From Pinguiococcus pyrenoidosus (lineage: Eukaryota; Sar; Pinguiophyceae; Pinguiochrysidales; Pinguiochrysidaceae): a stretch of 64,000 nucleotides of DNA. The stretch covers positions 1 through 64,000 of the forward strand of contig JAAMXY010000639.1 in assembly GCA_019677205.1 (NCBI GenBank), given 5' to 3'. Every line of letters starts with the position of its first letter. Position 1 is the stretch's first letter. Position numbers and translations under genes: made by a program. The notes below the pieces were generated by a model, which was given only the letters and a program-made list of their open reading frames with translations, was not told the origin of the DNA and did no database searches. Shown here in pieces: positions 52,505-64,000 of this stretch.

Positions 52505-53743
52505 TTAGAGGCGAGAAAAGTACTTGGTGTTGTGCGTCACCATTTCACGCTTGATGTCCTTCACCGTGACCGCGCCACAGAGCATCATGGCCATCTCTAG
52601 TTCCGCCTTCAGCAGGTCCAGGACGTGCTCCACGCCGTCGGATCCCGAGTGCGCGAGGCCCCACAGCACGGGGCGCCCGATGAAGACTGCCCGGCAGCCA
52701 AGCGCCACGGCCTTGAGAGCGTCCGCGCCGCGCGTGATGCCGCCATCCACGTAGACCTCGCAGCGTCCACCCACGGCTGCGATGATCTCCGGAATCATCT
52801 CGCACGTCGCCGGCGTGGTGTCCAGCTGCCGTGCTCCGTGATTCGAGATCCAGATGGCGTCCACGCCCTCGCGCACCGCGACAGAGGCATCCTCCGCCGT
52901 CGAAACGCCCTTCACCACGATCTTCAGCGACGTGTTTGCCCGCAGCCAGCGCAAGTCCTCCCAGGTGAGCGTGCGGTCGATGAGCGAGGCGCAGTACGAC
53001 GCGAGCCCCGAGCCCTCCGCGCCGGACGACTTCGTGCCGCTGCTGTGCGCGCCCCCGACGCCTGCAAAATTGCCCATGGTGAGGTGGGACGGCAGCGAGA
53101 AGCGGTTGCGCACGTCCGCCTCGCGGCGGCCCAGGACCGGTGTGTCCACGGTGACAGCGAGGGCCTTGTATCCGTTGCGCTCGGCGCGGCGCACGAGGTC
53201 CAGGGTGACGTCGCGGTCCTTGTAGACGTAGAGCTGGAACCACCGGAAGGAGTCCGGCGCCTCCTCGGCCACCTCTTCCAAGGACAGCGTGCTCCAGCTG
53301 CTGAGCGTCATCAGGGCGCCTTTCTTCCGGGCTGCCCGTGCCGTGGCGCGCTCTCCGTCGGGGTGCGCCATCTGCTGCATGGCCGTGGGCGCAATGCAGA
53401 TGGGCATGGACACCTTCTGGCCCAGGACCGTCGTTGCGGTGTCGATGGAGGACACGTCCCGCAGGATGCGCGGGCGGAAGCGCAGGCGGCCCCACGCGGC
53501 GCGGTTCTCGCGGAGCGTGATCATGTCCAGGGCTCCGCTTGCGTAGTAGTCCCATGCATTGCGCGGCATGTTGTTCTTTGCAAAGGCCTCGTACTCCTTC
53601 AGGTTCACCGGCGTCGGTCCTGTGGCGTAGTGGCGGTGAGATACCCTGCTCGCGGATGCATTCGGCGGTGCTTCGGTGGTGCTCCAATGCAATGCTGCAG
53701 CCACTCGTTCCTCAATCGCCCCCACATTCATCCTTACAAGCAC
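52505..53743 (-). CDS. (S)-2-hydroxy-acid oxidase / glycolate oxidase, peroxisomal
   Basis: A single exon of 412 codons, FMN-dependent alpha-hydroxy-acid oxidase family. Seen: NAWDYYASGA (substrate Tyr), PICIAPTAMQQMAHPDGE, FRWFQLYVYKDR, ALAVTVDTPVLGRRE, the FMN-contacting Lys in KIVVKGV, the catalytic His and Arg in IWISNHGARQLD, and DGGITRGADALKAVALGC. The enzyme oxidises glycolate or lactate to glyoxylate or pyruvate and makes hydrogen peroxide, central to photorespiration. The C terminus is SRL, a good PTS1 peroxisome signal. The N terminus has about 40 extra residues with an RVSHRHYA stretch that could be a mitochondrial presequence; a start at internal Met 53728 is equally possible. Glycolate versus lactate preference cannot be read here. 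Confidence 0.95.
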   Translation of the reverse strand: MLVRMNVGAIEERVAAALHWSTTEAPPNASASRVSHRHYATGPTPVNLKEYEAFAKNNMPRNAWDYYASGALDMITLRENRAAWGRLRFRPRILRDVSSIDTATTVLGQKVSMPICIAPTAMQQMAHPDGERATARAARKKGALMTLSSWSTLSLEEVAEEAPDSFRWFQLYVYKDRDVTLDLVRRAERNGYKALAVTVDTPVLGRREADVRNRFSLPSHLTMGNFAGVGGAHSSGTKSSGAEGSGLASYCASLIDRTLTWEDLRWLRANTSLKIVVKGVSTAEDASVAVREGVDAIWISNHGARQLDTTPATCEMIPEIIAAVGGRCEVYVDGGITRGADALKAVALGCRAVFIGRPVLWGLAHSGSDGVEHVLDLLKAELEMAMMLCGAVTVKDIKREMVTHNTKYFSRL

Positions 53744-54560
53744 AGTACCAGCATAGTATCAACTTGGCTTCGCAGGAGATGCGCCAACTCGCGCTGTGCA
53801 AAATGCCTCCACGGTACGTCAAGAGCCGACGCAGAAGTTCCACTGCAATCTCAGGAGCCCCTCCTCAGGGCCACGGCTGGCGGCATCCGACTTGCGTGCC
53901 TCATCCACTTGCAACTCCATTGCCTCTCGAATGCCAGCAGGCCCTAGTCCTTGCCCGCAAAAGCCAAGTTCGGCCTCTCCGGGCAGTGGCGGCCCGATTG
54001 CAGTTGGCAGCATTACCTGCACCAGTGGGGGTGTAGCGCGGTTCCTGGGCGGGCCCCATGGGGCCTGACTCCTGATCCGCCATGATAAAGCTTCAGAGGC
54101 TCCGGGGCAAAGACTGCGGAAGGACTGCCAGCACGAGAGGACGCGGTGCGTCGGAGAGAGGCGCAGTGCTGCGGCGGGTGATGTCAGCTCCGGCCTCGAA
54201 CATCACTGCAACTTTCAGAATTGAGAGAATCTCAAAAGTCGAGCATCCGCTCTCCCATGGCCATATAGCCGCGCTTCACGTTATCTACTATTTATTTTAT
54301 CACTTGTTGAATCAGTATATGTGATATTCTGCAGCTCTTAAAATCACGCCAACACCACGCATGCATTGGCGGCTTGATCTTCAAGATCGCTGCGATTGGT
54401 GCTCCTTCTTAAAACCAGCGCTGAAAGAACCATCGCAACGTGGCCGTTTCTTTCGCGACACCGCGACACCGAGCGACTTCAAGATTGGTGGTAGAGCGCT
54501 CGCGCGCCCCGCGGACTTCCGCCGCGGTTTTTGCTCGTTGACGGTGCTCTCTGCGCCAAG
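53744..54560. other. Divergent intergenic region, hydroxy-acid oxidase / Sec61 alpha
   Basis: About 820 bp between two gene starts. It includes an AT-rich stretch (about 54270-54330) and CCAAT-type elements GCATTGGCGG (about 54364) and GCGATTGGTG (about 54392), about 160 bp before the Sec61 ATG. No gene supported. Confidence 0.5.
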
Positions 54561-56192
54561 ATGGGCGTCATCCCGGCCGCTTTCCAAATGAAGTCTCGCG
54601 TGGTGGACGCGATTCGCCCGGTCATGGGCGTGCTGCCCGTGGTTGTGCCTCCGGAGAGACAGGTGCGGCGAACCGCAACTTCGCGGAAGTCTTTCGCGCG
54701 GCGCTAAGTGGCGCCGCTTTGCTCTCTCTCCCCCTCCGCTCTATGCGCGGGATGTAGCTGCCGTTTCGGGACCGCGTCCTGTGGTCCGTCATCGTGCTGT
54801 TCATCTTCCTGGTGTGGTGAGTGCGCACTTCGCCCGACCCTTGCAGCTCCGCGCCATAGCTCAACTTTGCCGCGCCGCTCCAGCTCCAACTTGCCGCTGT
54901 ACGGCGTTCCCCAGAACATCACCAGCGACCCGTTCTATGGCCTCCGGGTCATCCTGGCCACCAGTCGCGGCACGCTGATGGAGCTGGGAATCATGCCGCT
55001 GGTGACCTCCAACATGCTGGTGCAGTACCTGAGCGGCACGCGCATCATCAGCGTGGACAAGAACTCCGCCGAGGATCGCCGCCGGCTGGAGGGCCTGCAG
55101 AAGCTCGTGAGCATCGGGCTCACCTTGCTTGCTGCCGTGGCGTACACGGCGTGCGGCATGTACGGTGACGTCGGCAAGCTGGGCACCGGCAACGGCGTGC
55201 TGATCGTGCTCCAGCTGTTCATCGCGGGCGTCGTGGTGCTGTTCCTGGACGAAATGCTCCAGAAGGGATACGGCGTCGGCTCGGGCACGCAGCTCTTCAT
55301 GACGGTCAACGTTTGCGAGACGATCATCTGGAAGGCCTTCAGTCCGAAGTCCTGGGAGACGCCTCGCGGGAACGAGTTCGAGGGCTGCGTCCTGGCGTTC
55401 TTCCACCTGCTCATCAGCCGATCGAACAAGATCATGGCCGTCTGGGACGCCTTCAATCGGCCGTACCTGCCCAACCTGACGCAGCTCATCGCGACCGCCC
55501 TCATCTTTGCGGCGATCATCTACTTCCTCTGCTGGCGCACGGCGCTCCCGATCAAGTACCAGCGCTACCGCGCGACGGAGAACACCTACCCGATCAAGCT
55601 GTTCTACACCGGGAACATGCCCATCATTCTGCAGACGTGTGTGCTGTCGAATGTGTATCTGGTCTCCCAGATGGTCTATCGATTGTATCCGGAGAATGCC
55701 CTGATTAAGTTGCTGGGCACGTGGTCGACCGACTCCGAGAGCGCGGCGATGGAGAGTGGCTCCGTCCGCGCCACGGGGGGGTTGATCTACTACCTCTCGC
55801 CGCCGCAGTCGCTCATGGAAGCCGTCTTTGACCCCTTCCGCGCGGTCTTCTACGTCACGTTCGTGGTGACCTTGTGCGCAATATTCGCCAAGACCTGGAT
55901 CCACGTCGCGGGCACCAGTTCGACGCATGTCGCGAACTACTTGCGGGACAACAACATGATGGTGAAGGGGTTCCGGGAGTCCACCATGAAGGACAAGTTG
56001 AGTCGCTACATCCCGACTCACGCAGTCCTCGGAGGCATGATCATCGGCGTGTTGACAGTGCTAGCAGACTTCTTAGGTGCGCTGGGGTCCGGCACGGGCA
56101 TCCTCATGGCCGTCACGCTGTTGTATCAGTACTATGAGATGACGGTGAAGGAGAACCAGTCTTCCAACCAGTACGCAACGATCTTGTCATGA
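54561..56192 (+). CDS. SEC61A: Sec61 translocon alpha subunit
   Basis: Three exons (54561-54662, 54758-54816, 54884-56192), 489 residues. It matches eukaryotic Sec61 alpha through its length: LPFRDRVLWSVIVLFIFLV in TM1, CSNLPLYG, DPFYGLRVILATSRGTLMELGI (plug and TM2a, first 20 residues diagnostic), GYGVGSGTQLFMTVNVCE, the cytosolic loops with PIKYQRYR (ribosome contact) and RGYMIKGFR-like MMVKGFRES. Ten membrane spans can be counted. It forms the protein-conducting channel of the ER. The very short exon 2 (59 bp) encodes most of TM1. The first ten residues (MGVIPAAFQM) precede the usual start. Convergent with the EML gene. Confidence 0.97.
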
Positions 56193-56275
56193 GCGAAGTG
56201 ACTCGGCTACGCTTGGCACTCGGTGGGTGGACGCGGGAGAGGCTCTGCCTCAAACATGGGGCAAAGCAAGGACTA

Positions 56276-56346
56276 GTTCATGTTCATCTTCATGTTCATC
56301 TTCATGTTCATGTTCATCTTCATGTTCATCTTCATCTTCATCTTCA
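56276..56346 (+). repeat. GTTCATCTTCAT tandem repeat
   Basis: About ten 6-mer units of TTCATG/TTCATC between the Sec61 alpha and EML stop codons, i.e. in the shared 3' UTR zone. Confidence 0.92.
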
Positions 56347-56424
56347 TTGCGTTCGTGCTCCATTCTCTGTCCCTTTGCCGTCTTCCATGTGTTTTCCACT
56401 TCCGGTGGCTTCGATGCGACTTCT

Positions 56425-59400
56425 CTAGCTCTGGAGCTTCCACTGCATGAACGTGCGGTCATTCCCACCGATCGTGAAGATGCCTCTGCCATCTCTGGAG
56501 AAGCGAACATTCGTCACGTGGCTACTGTGCCCCCCGTACTCATGGTAGCGCGCGCCCTTGACGGCGGCAGGATACCGGAAAAGCTTCAGCTTGCCGCTGT
56601 CATCCGCCGTCGCGAGCAGCTCCGTGTTGTGGCGGTCGACCGAGTTGATGTCGGTGCCGTCCACCCCATCCGGCCAGATGAACTGCACGGGCCATCCCAG
56701 GGTCACCGTCCAAGTTGCCCAGGTCGTATCTCGCAGGTCCGACGCCGACTTGATCTGCTTTGCGTCGTCTGCACTCCAGAAGAGAAGCTCGTACGCGCCG
56801 CAGGTGCTCTGGAGTATCTTCGAGTCCGCCGACCAGTCAAGGTTCGTGATGTACGACGAGTGCCCCCGGCAGACGGCTCGGCGAGAATACGAGTTCGTCT
56901 CGAGCAGGTAGATGGCTTGGTCGTGGGCGCCGACGGCCAGCGTCTCGCCGTTGGGGCTGTATTTCATGACCTGAATCCACTTGTCACTGAGCTTGGTGGA
57001 GGCGACCTGCTCGCCGAGGTCTTCGCTGTACACGTTCACGACGCCGGTGTACAGCGCCGCGGCAAGATGGATGTTCGTGCCCGCCGGAGAGTACGCAAGG
57101 GCGCGGACCTTGGCGTCCACTTCGATGCAAATGAATTGCCGCTTCCCCACGGTGTCCCAGACCCGGATGGTGCCGTCGTCGCCGGCTGTGGCCACATTGG
57201 CCATCGAGGGGTGCACCGCCATGCCCCAAAGCTCTCCCTTGTAGTGGCCTTCCCCAAGGCGGGCGACCTCAAAGTTGTGCTCGTCCTCGCCAACGGCAAT
57301 CGTGAGCTCGTAGATCTCCGCGGCCAGCGTGCCCACCAGCACCTTCCCCTGCATCGCGGACACGCTGCGCACATCGGGCACGAGCGATCGAATCTCCGGG
57401 GGCAGCTCGGTGAGGTTGGCGATCCAGATGGGCATCAGCTGGTCACTCCACAGCACCACGAGGCCGTCCTTAGCGCCACTCACCAACACGCCGGGTACGC
57501 CTGCCCCGGACGCCACGGCGTCCAGCGAGTTGATGGCTTTGGAATGCACGCCGCTACGCACCAGCTTGCAGTTCCGGTCTTTCCACAGGTACAAGCTTCC
57601 GTCGGCCTGGCCGGTGACGGCGTCGTCGCCAACGAAGGCCGCTGCCACCACGACGTTGCTAGTCGCCTTGCGGCCGAAGATCCCTTTCTTCGACGCCAAC
57701 TCACCGGCGCCGGACTTGATGGTCCAGAACTTCACGTGGCGCTTGCCCACGGTGATCATGGTCTTCTCTCCGTTGAAGGCGACGTCCAGGATCTTCGCCC
57801 GGTCGCCCTTACCCGACGCGATGAGCGCGGCGTCCTCAAGGCTGTAGATGGCGATGCTGTGGTCATCGTCGAGGCCGATGCTGGCAAGAAGGCTGCCACT
57901 GCGACTGAACGCCAGGCCGGAGATGCCCCGGCGATGAAAGCCTTTCATGACTTGCAGTGTTGCGCCGCTGTGGATGTCCCAGACGACGATCTTTGGCGTC
58001 TTCCCGCGCTCTCCCGTGGCCACCGTGTGGCCCTCCGGATGCACGGCGAGGCTGAGGATGTCGTCGGTATGCTCCCTGTTGTACCACTGCCGATGCGTGT
58101 CGATCTCCAGCACGATTCCCAGGCTGGCGGCGAAGTACACAATCCGGCTGCAGTCCCCCGCGTACGCCAGCTGCGAGCGGCAGTCTGCGGCGCGGAAGCC
58201 GTGGACGAAGTCGACGGCAGCCGTCGCTCGAGGAGCCTCGTCCATGCCCGGCGCTTCCTGCCACCCGCTGGGCTCTCGGATGGTTCCAAGCCATGGCTTC
58301 ACCGCCATGAATTCTGTCAAGGATTTCAAGCGGCGGGCAAGGCGTTCACGATCAGTCCAGCATTCCATGTGTGCAACCAACTCGAGCAAGGCAGATGCTG
58401 GGATTCACGTACCGTCTCCTCCCGAGCGCTCTGCCTGGAAGGACATCTCCTCGACCTGCAGTCTCGACTCCTCGTCGGTGTCTTCCCCGTCCGTGGCCGG
58501 CAAGTCAAGCGTCACCGCCTCATCGGTACCGGTGGCGTAGGCCGCGTCGAGCTCTCGGGCCTCCTCAAGACAGTCCGTGTGCCACACGAAGACGCAGCCA
58601 TCCTGGCCTCCGGTCGTCAGCAGATACTCGTCGTTGGCGCTGAAGCGCACGTTGGTGACGTGGCTGCTGTGCCCGCGATAGGTCTTGTCGCTGGCGCCTG
58701 CGTGCGGACACGGGTAGTTGAAGAGCTTCACCTTCCCAAAGTCGTCCGCCGTAGCCACCGCGGGGATCTTCTTGTACAGATGGTTCCGGCAGACGGCGTT
58801 GACGTCGGTGCCATCAGCGCACGGCGGCCAGATTCCCTGGACGGGCCACCCCAGAGAGCACGTCCACGACACCCACAACGCATCTCTCACGCTGGACGGC
58901 CGTGTCTCTCTGGTGCCGTCTCGCGGACCTCTGCGCCCTTCCTTGAACTTCGCGTTCGGCGTGCACCTCCAGAACAGCAGCTCGTAGGCGCCGCAGTTGG
59001 ACTGGAGGAGAACCTCCCGATCCTCCACGAAGCGGCGGCGAAAGGTCGCCGCTCGGGTGGAGCCATCGGCCTTGCGCACGCGTCCGTCGAAGAACGTTTC
59101 TCCGGCCTCCAGTATCGCCTCCTTCAGCATGCCGTCGGCCTCGAGGCTCTGGCCTCTCCTGGTGTCCAGATTCAGCCCAAAGTCCATGTGCGTGATGTAG
59201 CTGCTGTGGCCTCGCAGGACACAAAGGTACTCGTACTCCCGCGGCGGCGCCGCCTCCGGTGCCAGTGCGTCAACGTCCGCATCGGACGCCGGCATTGCGT
59301 CGCGTGTGCAGCGCCAAAGATAGATGTTGTTGTCGTGGCTCCCGACGGCCAGCAGTCTGCCGTCGAAGCTGTATCTGACATCCTGGACCCATTGCAGCGC

Positions 59401-62400
59401 TCTCCGGATGTTCTCGTCCGGTCGATTGCTGAGCTGCTGAAGGATTCCTGCGTCGTCGCGGTCTCCGCGCCCGACTTCGCTGCTGAGCAAGATGAAGACG
59501 TGGCCGGTGGTGGCGGCGCAGGCGAGGTGCTTGCCGTTCGGACTGAAGTCCACCGCCCGAAGCTTGTAGCCCAACAGCCGGACCCGCGCCTCTCGGCGTG
59601 GTTGATTCGAAGCCAGATTCCAGATGCGCACGGTGGAATCGTCGCCGCAGGTGGCAAACTTGGCCTCTCGCGGGTGGACGGCGAGGCCCCAGACCTCTCC
59701 GGTGCAGTGACCCTCGACATGCAGCGAGCAAGGAAGAGGACTCAAGCCGGTGAGAGCTTCCGCCGCTGCTGTCTTGGCGCTAGAACCTCGTCGATTGCGA
59801 TCCGACGGCGCCTTGCGGTACAGCTGGAGGATGTCCGCTGGGACATTATAATCTCCCCGGTCGTCCTCTTTGGCGTCCTGCATCTTCCTGTCTCCCCCTG
59901 GCGTCGGTCGTGGAATCTTCGAGAGGAACACTTCAAAGACTTGGGCTCCCTGTGTCCCGAGCAGCAACGTCTGGTCCTGCATGCACACGCTCCGTACCGC
60001 CGGGAAGATGGGCGTCGGGCGAAGCATCAGGCTTGACAAGGTGTACACGAGCTCGAAGGGGGTCAGCCTGGCGCCCTCGAAAAATGGGTCGTACTCCCAC
60101 ACGGTGATGATTCCATCGCGGTCGCCGCACAGGATCCTCTCTGGCGTCGTCTCGGTTGCTGCCTACGAAGAGCGGCGCCGTCACTTCGATGAGACAGGGC
60201 AACATCCTCCGTCTTGTGGTTCTCGCACGCGACACGTACCACGGTGTGCATTGCATAGATGCTGGAGGCATGGGGATAGAGCGGAAAAGGCCCTTCAGGA
60301 TCGGGGGACAGCACCAGCTGCAGCCGGTGGCCACTCCAGAGATAAAGACTGCCGTTGATCGCCGCCGTGACGCACGTGAGAGGTCCGTCTCGCAGCGCCT
60401 CGACGCACATCATCGTGGTTTTCTTCCCGGCAGTGCCCCAGACCGCCTTCTGGCACTTCAGGTTGCGCCCCGTCAGCGTCCAGAACTTGACGTGGTCCTT
60501 GCCGCAGGTGACGATCACGTCCAGCATGCTCGCCTCGTCCGGGGCGGGATGCTTGACGAAGCAGAGACCCAAGACCTTCCCCTTGTCCGTCGGTCCCCAA
60601 CCCAACATGCGGTTCTGCCGCCAGTTGTACACGGCGAGGCTGTGGTTGTCGTCCAGGCCGACGCTGGCAAGAAGGTCGCCTTGGCGGTTGAAGCTCAAGA
60701 GGCTGACGCCCCGGGCGTGGAAACCACTCAGCGTCGAATGGACGTCCATCGACTCGACGTCCCACACGACGATCTTGGGCGCCCTCCCCACTTCCCCGGT
60801 GGCGCACGTGCGGCCGCCCGGGTGCATCGCCAGGGAGATTACGTCATCGGTGTGGACGCCCTGGACGAAGCGCTGCGTGTCCGCTCCTTTGCTGTAGACA
60901 ACCCCCAGCGCCGCAGCGATGAACACCAAGTCGCCCGCGGCCGTGTATCGGAGGTTGTTGCGGCAGTCGCGAGAGCGGTACCCATGGACCCAGCAGAGGT
61001 CCAGGTCGACGTCGGTCGCGCCGCTGGGGATCCGACCCGCCATGCCCGTGGGCTCCATGATGGCGCCAAGCCAGGGCTTCACCGCCATGAACTCGTCGCC
61101 GGCGCCTCGCGCGTCTTCCTCCACCTTGACCTCCACCAGCTCGTCTTCGGTCTTGTTCTGCTTCGCCGCTTCGTAGAGCGCGGATCGCGACACCTGGAGC
61201 AGCAAAGGAGCTCACGAGATCAGCACCAGACAGCCCTGAAAAGCCTGCACACCGCAAAAACGAGAAGGACTGTGAGGGAGGAAATAGGCACCTTGTCTGG
61301 CGTGACCTCATTGTCCAGGACGCTGTCCATCAGTTCCTCCGGCACTTCTTCGCCATCTTCCTCCTCGGAAGCGTAGTCCTCGAGGGTGTGGCGCCACTGG
61401 AAGACGCTGAGGTCCGCACCGCCTGTGGTAAGCAAGAAGCGAGAGTCCTTCGTGAAGCGCACATTGGTTACATCTGCCGAATGCCCGGTGTATCCCTGAT
61501 ACAGCGAGTTGGACGCGCAACACGGATACGTGAAGAGCTTCACTCGGCTGAAGTCGTCGCCAGTCGCGAGGATTCCCGTTCTCCGACAGAGATCCACGGC
61601 GTTCACGTCGTCGCCAGAGCTGTTCTCCGGCCAGATGCCCTGCACCTCCCAGCCCAGCGGGCAACGCGTGCTCCTCCACATCACGTCCCTTAGCAGCGTC
61701 GAGCTCGTTTCTTCGTTGCCCCAGTTGTCCCAAAACTTGAGCTCCATGCCTTCGCAAGTGCTCCGAAGTACGTTGCTGTCCTTGCTCCAGTCCAAATGCG
61801 TGACGGGCGCCGGGTGGCCGAAGCAGACCCCGCGACGATCTAGGTCCATTCTTGCCGACGCCGGAGAGCCGCGCACGCTGTAGAGGTAGATGTTGCTATC
61901 TCGAGAGGCGACGGCCAGGAGCTTCCCCGTGGCGTCGAAGCGGATGTCGGTGACAGGCGCCTTGGTGTGGAAGATGGACGCGAGAATCTCCATGTTCCCC
62001 TCTCCCGTGCAGATGCTGACGCCGCCCGTCTTCTGCTCGAAGGCGACGGCGTGAATCAAGGCAACAGCGCCGTTTCGCATGCCGACCGCCAGGATCTCGC
62101 CACAAGGACTGTAGTGGATCGCCCGCGCGCCACAAGGCAGATGGCGGCTCCGCAGCTCCACTCGACGCCGCAGCGACCAGATACGCACTGTGTTGTCGTC
62201 CCCACAGGTGGCGAACTCGCTGAGTCGCGGATGCGTCGTGAGGCCCCACAGCTCGCCTTCGAATATCCGCAAAGAGGGGTCAGCTGGTGCCACAACGCAG
62301 CCTCCAGAAGGCGCAAGAGCGAGTGTTCATGAAGCGGCGCTCGAATGCCACTCACCTCTGTAGTGACCACTGAGCAGCAGCGTGAGGCCTTCCATGTCTG

Positions 62401-64000
62401 CCTCGCCATTCCCGATCTGGCTGCCTTTGGCGATGAGCTGATACACTTGCGACGCCCTCGAGCCCACGAGGAGCCTCCCTTCCATGAGGCGACCCTCCGG
62501 GAAGACGTGGACGGAGCAGACGGCGCTCGGGCGGTAGGAGAGGGGACTGGGGGTACTGTTGCTCGTTCTGTGCCTCTCCGAGTTTGCCGTCAAGTCCAGA
62601 GGATCGCCGACTCTCTCTAGCTGACTGTCCCAGCAGATGCAGAGGCCGTCCTTGCCGCCGGTCACGACGCCTCCCGTGGCTTCGGACTGGCACATCGCAT
62701 AGACAGCTTCGTTGATGCCATGAGCCTGCACGACCTGCACGAGGTCCCGAGCCGGACTGAAGCGATACAGCTCCCCGGAGGCGCATCCCACGATGGTGTC
62801 CATGTTCACAAACCCGAGAGACAGGAACGTCTGCATCTTCCCCAAGCGGCCCAGTACCCCACGCCTGCATTGCAGGGCTCGACCGGTGAGCTCGAAGAAC
62901 TTCACGCACCGCTGGCCGGCGGCGACGACGTGTCGGTTGTCGGGATGGAAGGCGACGGCGAACAGCTTCGCTTGGTGCCCCTTCCCAGAGGCCAAGAGCC
63001 TGGCTTTGCTCCACTCGTGAATTGCGATCGAGTGGTCCTCGTCGAGTCCCACGCTGACGGTCTTTGTGCCGTCTCCGTTGAACGCAATCAGGCCCACGCC
63101 GTTGGTGTGGAAGCCCGTGATGTTGGCTTTGCACTCCAGCGTGTACGCGTCCCAAACCTGGATGCTCGGTCTCTTGCCGAGCTGCCCACTCGCCACCAGG
63201 CTCGTCTTCGGGTGGACGCAGATGCACAGGACGTCGTCCGTGTGACCCGGATAGAAGTGCTGCGTGTGGCGCTTGGGGTTGTACACGACCGCCAGCGCCG
63301 CCGCGGGGAACACCACCAGAGGCTCGATCTCCTGGCCCAAGCTGCGAGCGGCTTGGACCTGCGCCTGCGGCGGAGTGACGTACCGCACGTTGTTCCGGCA
63401 GTCGTGGGAGCGGAAACCATGCACCCACTCGAGCTCAAGGTTCGAATCCGGCGACCGTGCGGTGTTTGGGCTCGCGACGAAGTTGGTGGGCTCCAGATAG
63501 CCGAAGCGCTTGGCCACCGCGTCGGCCGCCTGAAAGGCTCCATCTGCTTTCGAGGAGGCGTCGGAGCCATCATGCTGGCCACCTCTCCTGAGCCCCGGCT
63601 CCCGCGACCTGACGCGGATATCGCACTCTAGTTGCAAGTCTTCGTCGTGCTCCAGCTCCAGCTCGTCGGCAGAATCGGACTCGTCCCCCGTGGGCGCGAA
63701 GGTCATCTCCTGGGCAAGGCGGTTCAGCCGCTCTAGACAGGACATGACCTCCCGATTCGATCTCGCCCACGCGACAAACTCTTCGTAGGTGATCTGGTTG
63801 CTCTTGTCCGTGTCGGCCATCTCGAAGGCCTCGTGCGCGAGGTACTCAAGGATCCCCAGGCTCGGTTCAATTGCTCGGCTGCTTCCCGTGAGCCGCACCA
63901 TCCCACAGATGGCGCTCTGCATCATGATCACCATCTCCTGCCGGCCAAGGGCAGCGTTCAAGTTGAAGTCATACAGCTCGAAGCAGAAGCGCGCCTTCTC
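56425..64000 (-). CDS. Giant EF-hand plus triple-EML (HELP/WD) microtubule-associated protein, 5' end outside window
   Basis: Five exons visible (64000-62356, 62256-61292, 61193-60240, 60162-58413, 58313-56425), 2400 residues without the N terminus. The visible start holds an EF-hand region: RFCFELYDFN, then a calcium loop DTDKSNQITYEEF. Then come three EML modules, each a HELP motif (WVHGFRSHDCRNNVRY; WVHGYRSRDCRNNLRY; FVHGFRAADCRSQLAY) followed by about 11-13 WD repeats. Typical strings are GHYKGELWGMAVHP, FATCGDDNTVRIW, GHSSHVTNVRFS and a repeated DEFMAVKPWLG linker before modules 2 and 3. Animal EML5/EML6 also have three modules but lack EF-hands. EML proteins bind microtubules and are often ciliary. 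All four introns are 77-99 bp. Splice phases agree at each junction. Confidence 0.93.

Noticed and set aside
56227-60036. A 1269-codon plus-strand frame opposite the EML gene
   Set aside because: Antisense shadow: it spans EML exons and introns alike and has no domain; the EML reading has conserved motifs and consistent splice sites.

Overview
The window is nuclear DNA of a eukaryote. It is GC-rich, and most genes are split by short GT-AG introns of about 60-360 bp. Neighbouring genes alternate between strands. About 28 protein genes can be supported. I rebuilt exon structures by reading splice sites against family-level protein conservation; in the models listed, phases agree across every junction.

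The organism is photosynthetic. It carries the lycopene-cyclase paralogue CruP and an organellar RimM. Three products (RimM, CruP and a CS-domain protein) start with an ER-type signal peptide followed by a basic, transit-like stretch. In two of them Phe or Tyr sits at the expected signal-peptide cut, and in the third Leu. That bipartite leader is the signature of a plastid gained by secondary endosymbiosis in the red lineage (stramenopile, haptophyte, cryptophyte or relatives). I cannot name the genus. The frequent strand switching argues against dinoflagellate-style one-way gene arrays. EML, PIH1 and Aurora genes suggest a life stage with a cilium or flagellum.

Layout. 0-5.3 kb: HSP70 tail, ATPAF1, secreted S53 peptidase, RimM. 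5.3-12 kb: DUF711 protein, cytochrome P450, ten-exon LRR protein. 12-20 kb: mitochondrial ATP synthase b, a GTPase-SH2 fusion, CruP, TM9SF. 20-27.5 kb: GDP-mannose 3,5-epimerase, PhyH dioxygenase, ribosomal uL24, Aurora kinase, RBR-like zinc protein. 27.5-36 kb: an acidic orphan protein, a PIH1 protein, a coiled-coil protein and long stretches with no gene I recognise. 36-46 kb: UBE2H, the PurK-PurE fusion, an orphan four-TM glycoprotein, a half ZIP transporter, a METTL13-like methyltransferase. 46-64 kb: a repeat cluster with an assembly gap, a myosin with two C-terminal PDZ domains, a CS-domain plastid protein, a peroxisomal 2-hydroxy-acid oxidase, Sec61 alpha, and a giant EF-hand/EML protein cut by the right edge.

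The genes are mostly unrelated housekeeping genes; I see no operon-like system. The most unusual items are domain architectures: GTPase-SH2 with a His in place of the SH2 Arg, myosin with a PDZ pair, and EF-hand plus triple EML. Also notable are a shared CCAAT-containing 14-mer upstream of two genes, introns rich in short tandem repeats, and convergent stop codons 6 bp apart. No mobile element, rRNA, CRISPR or convincing tRNA was seen.
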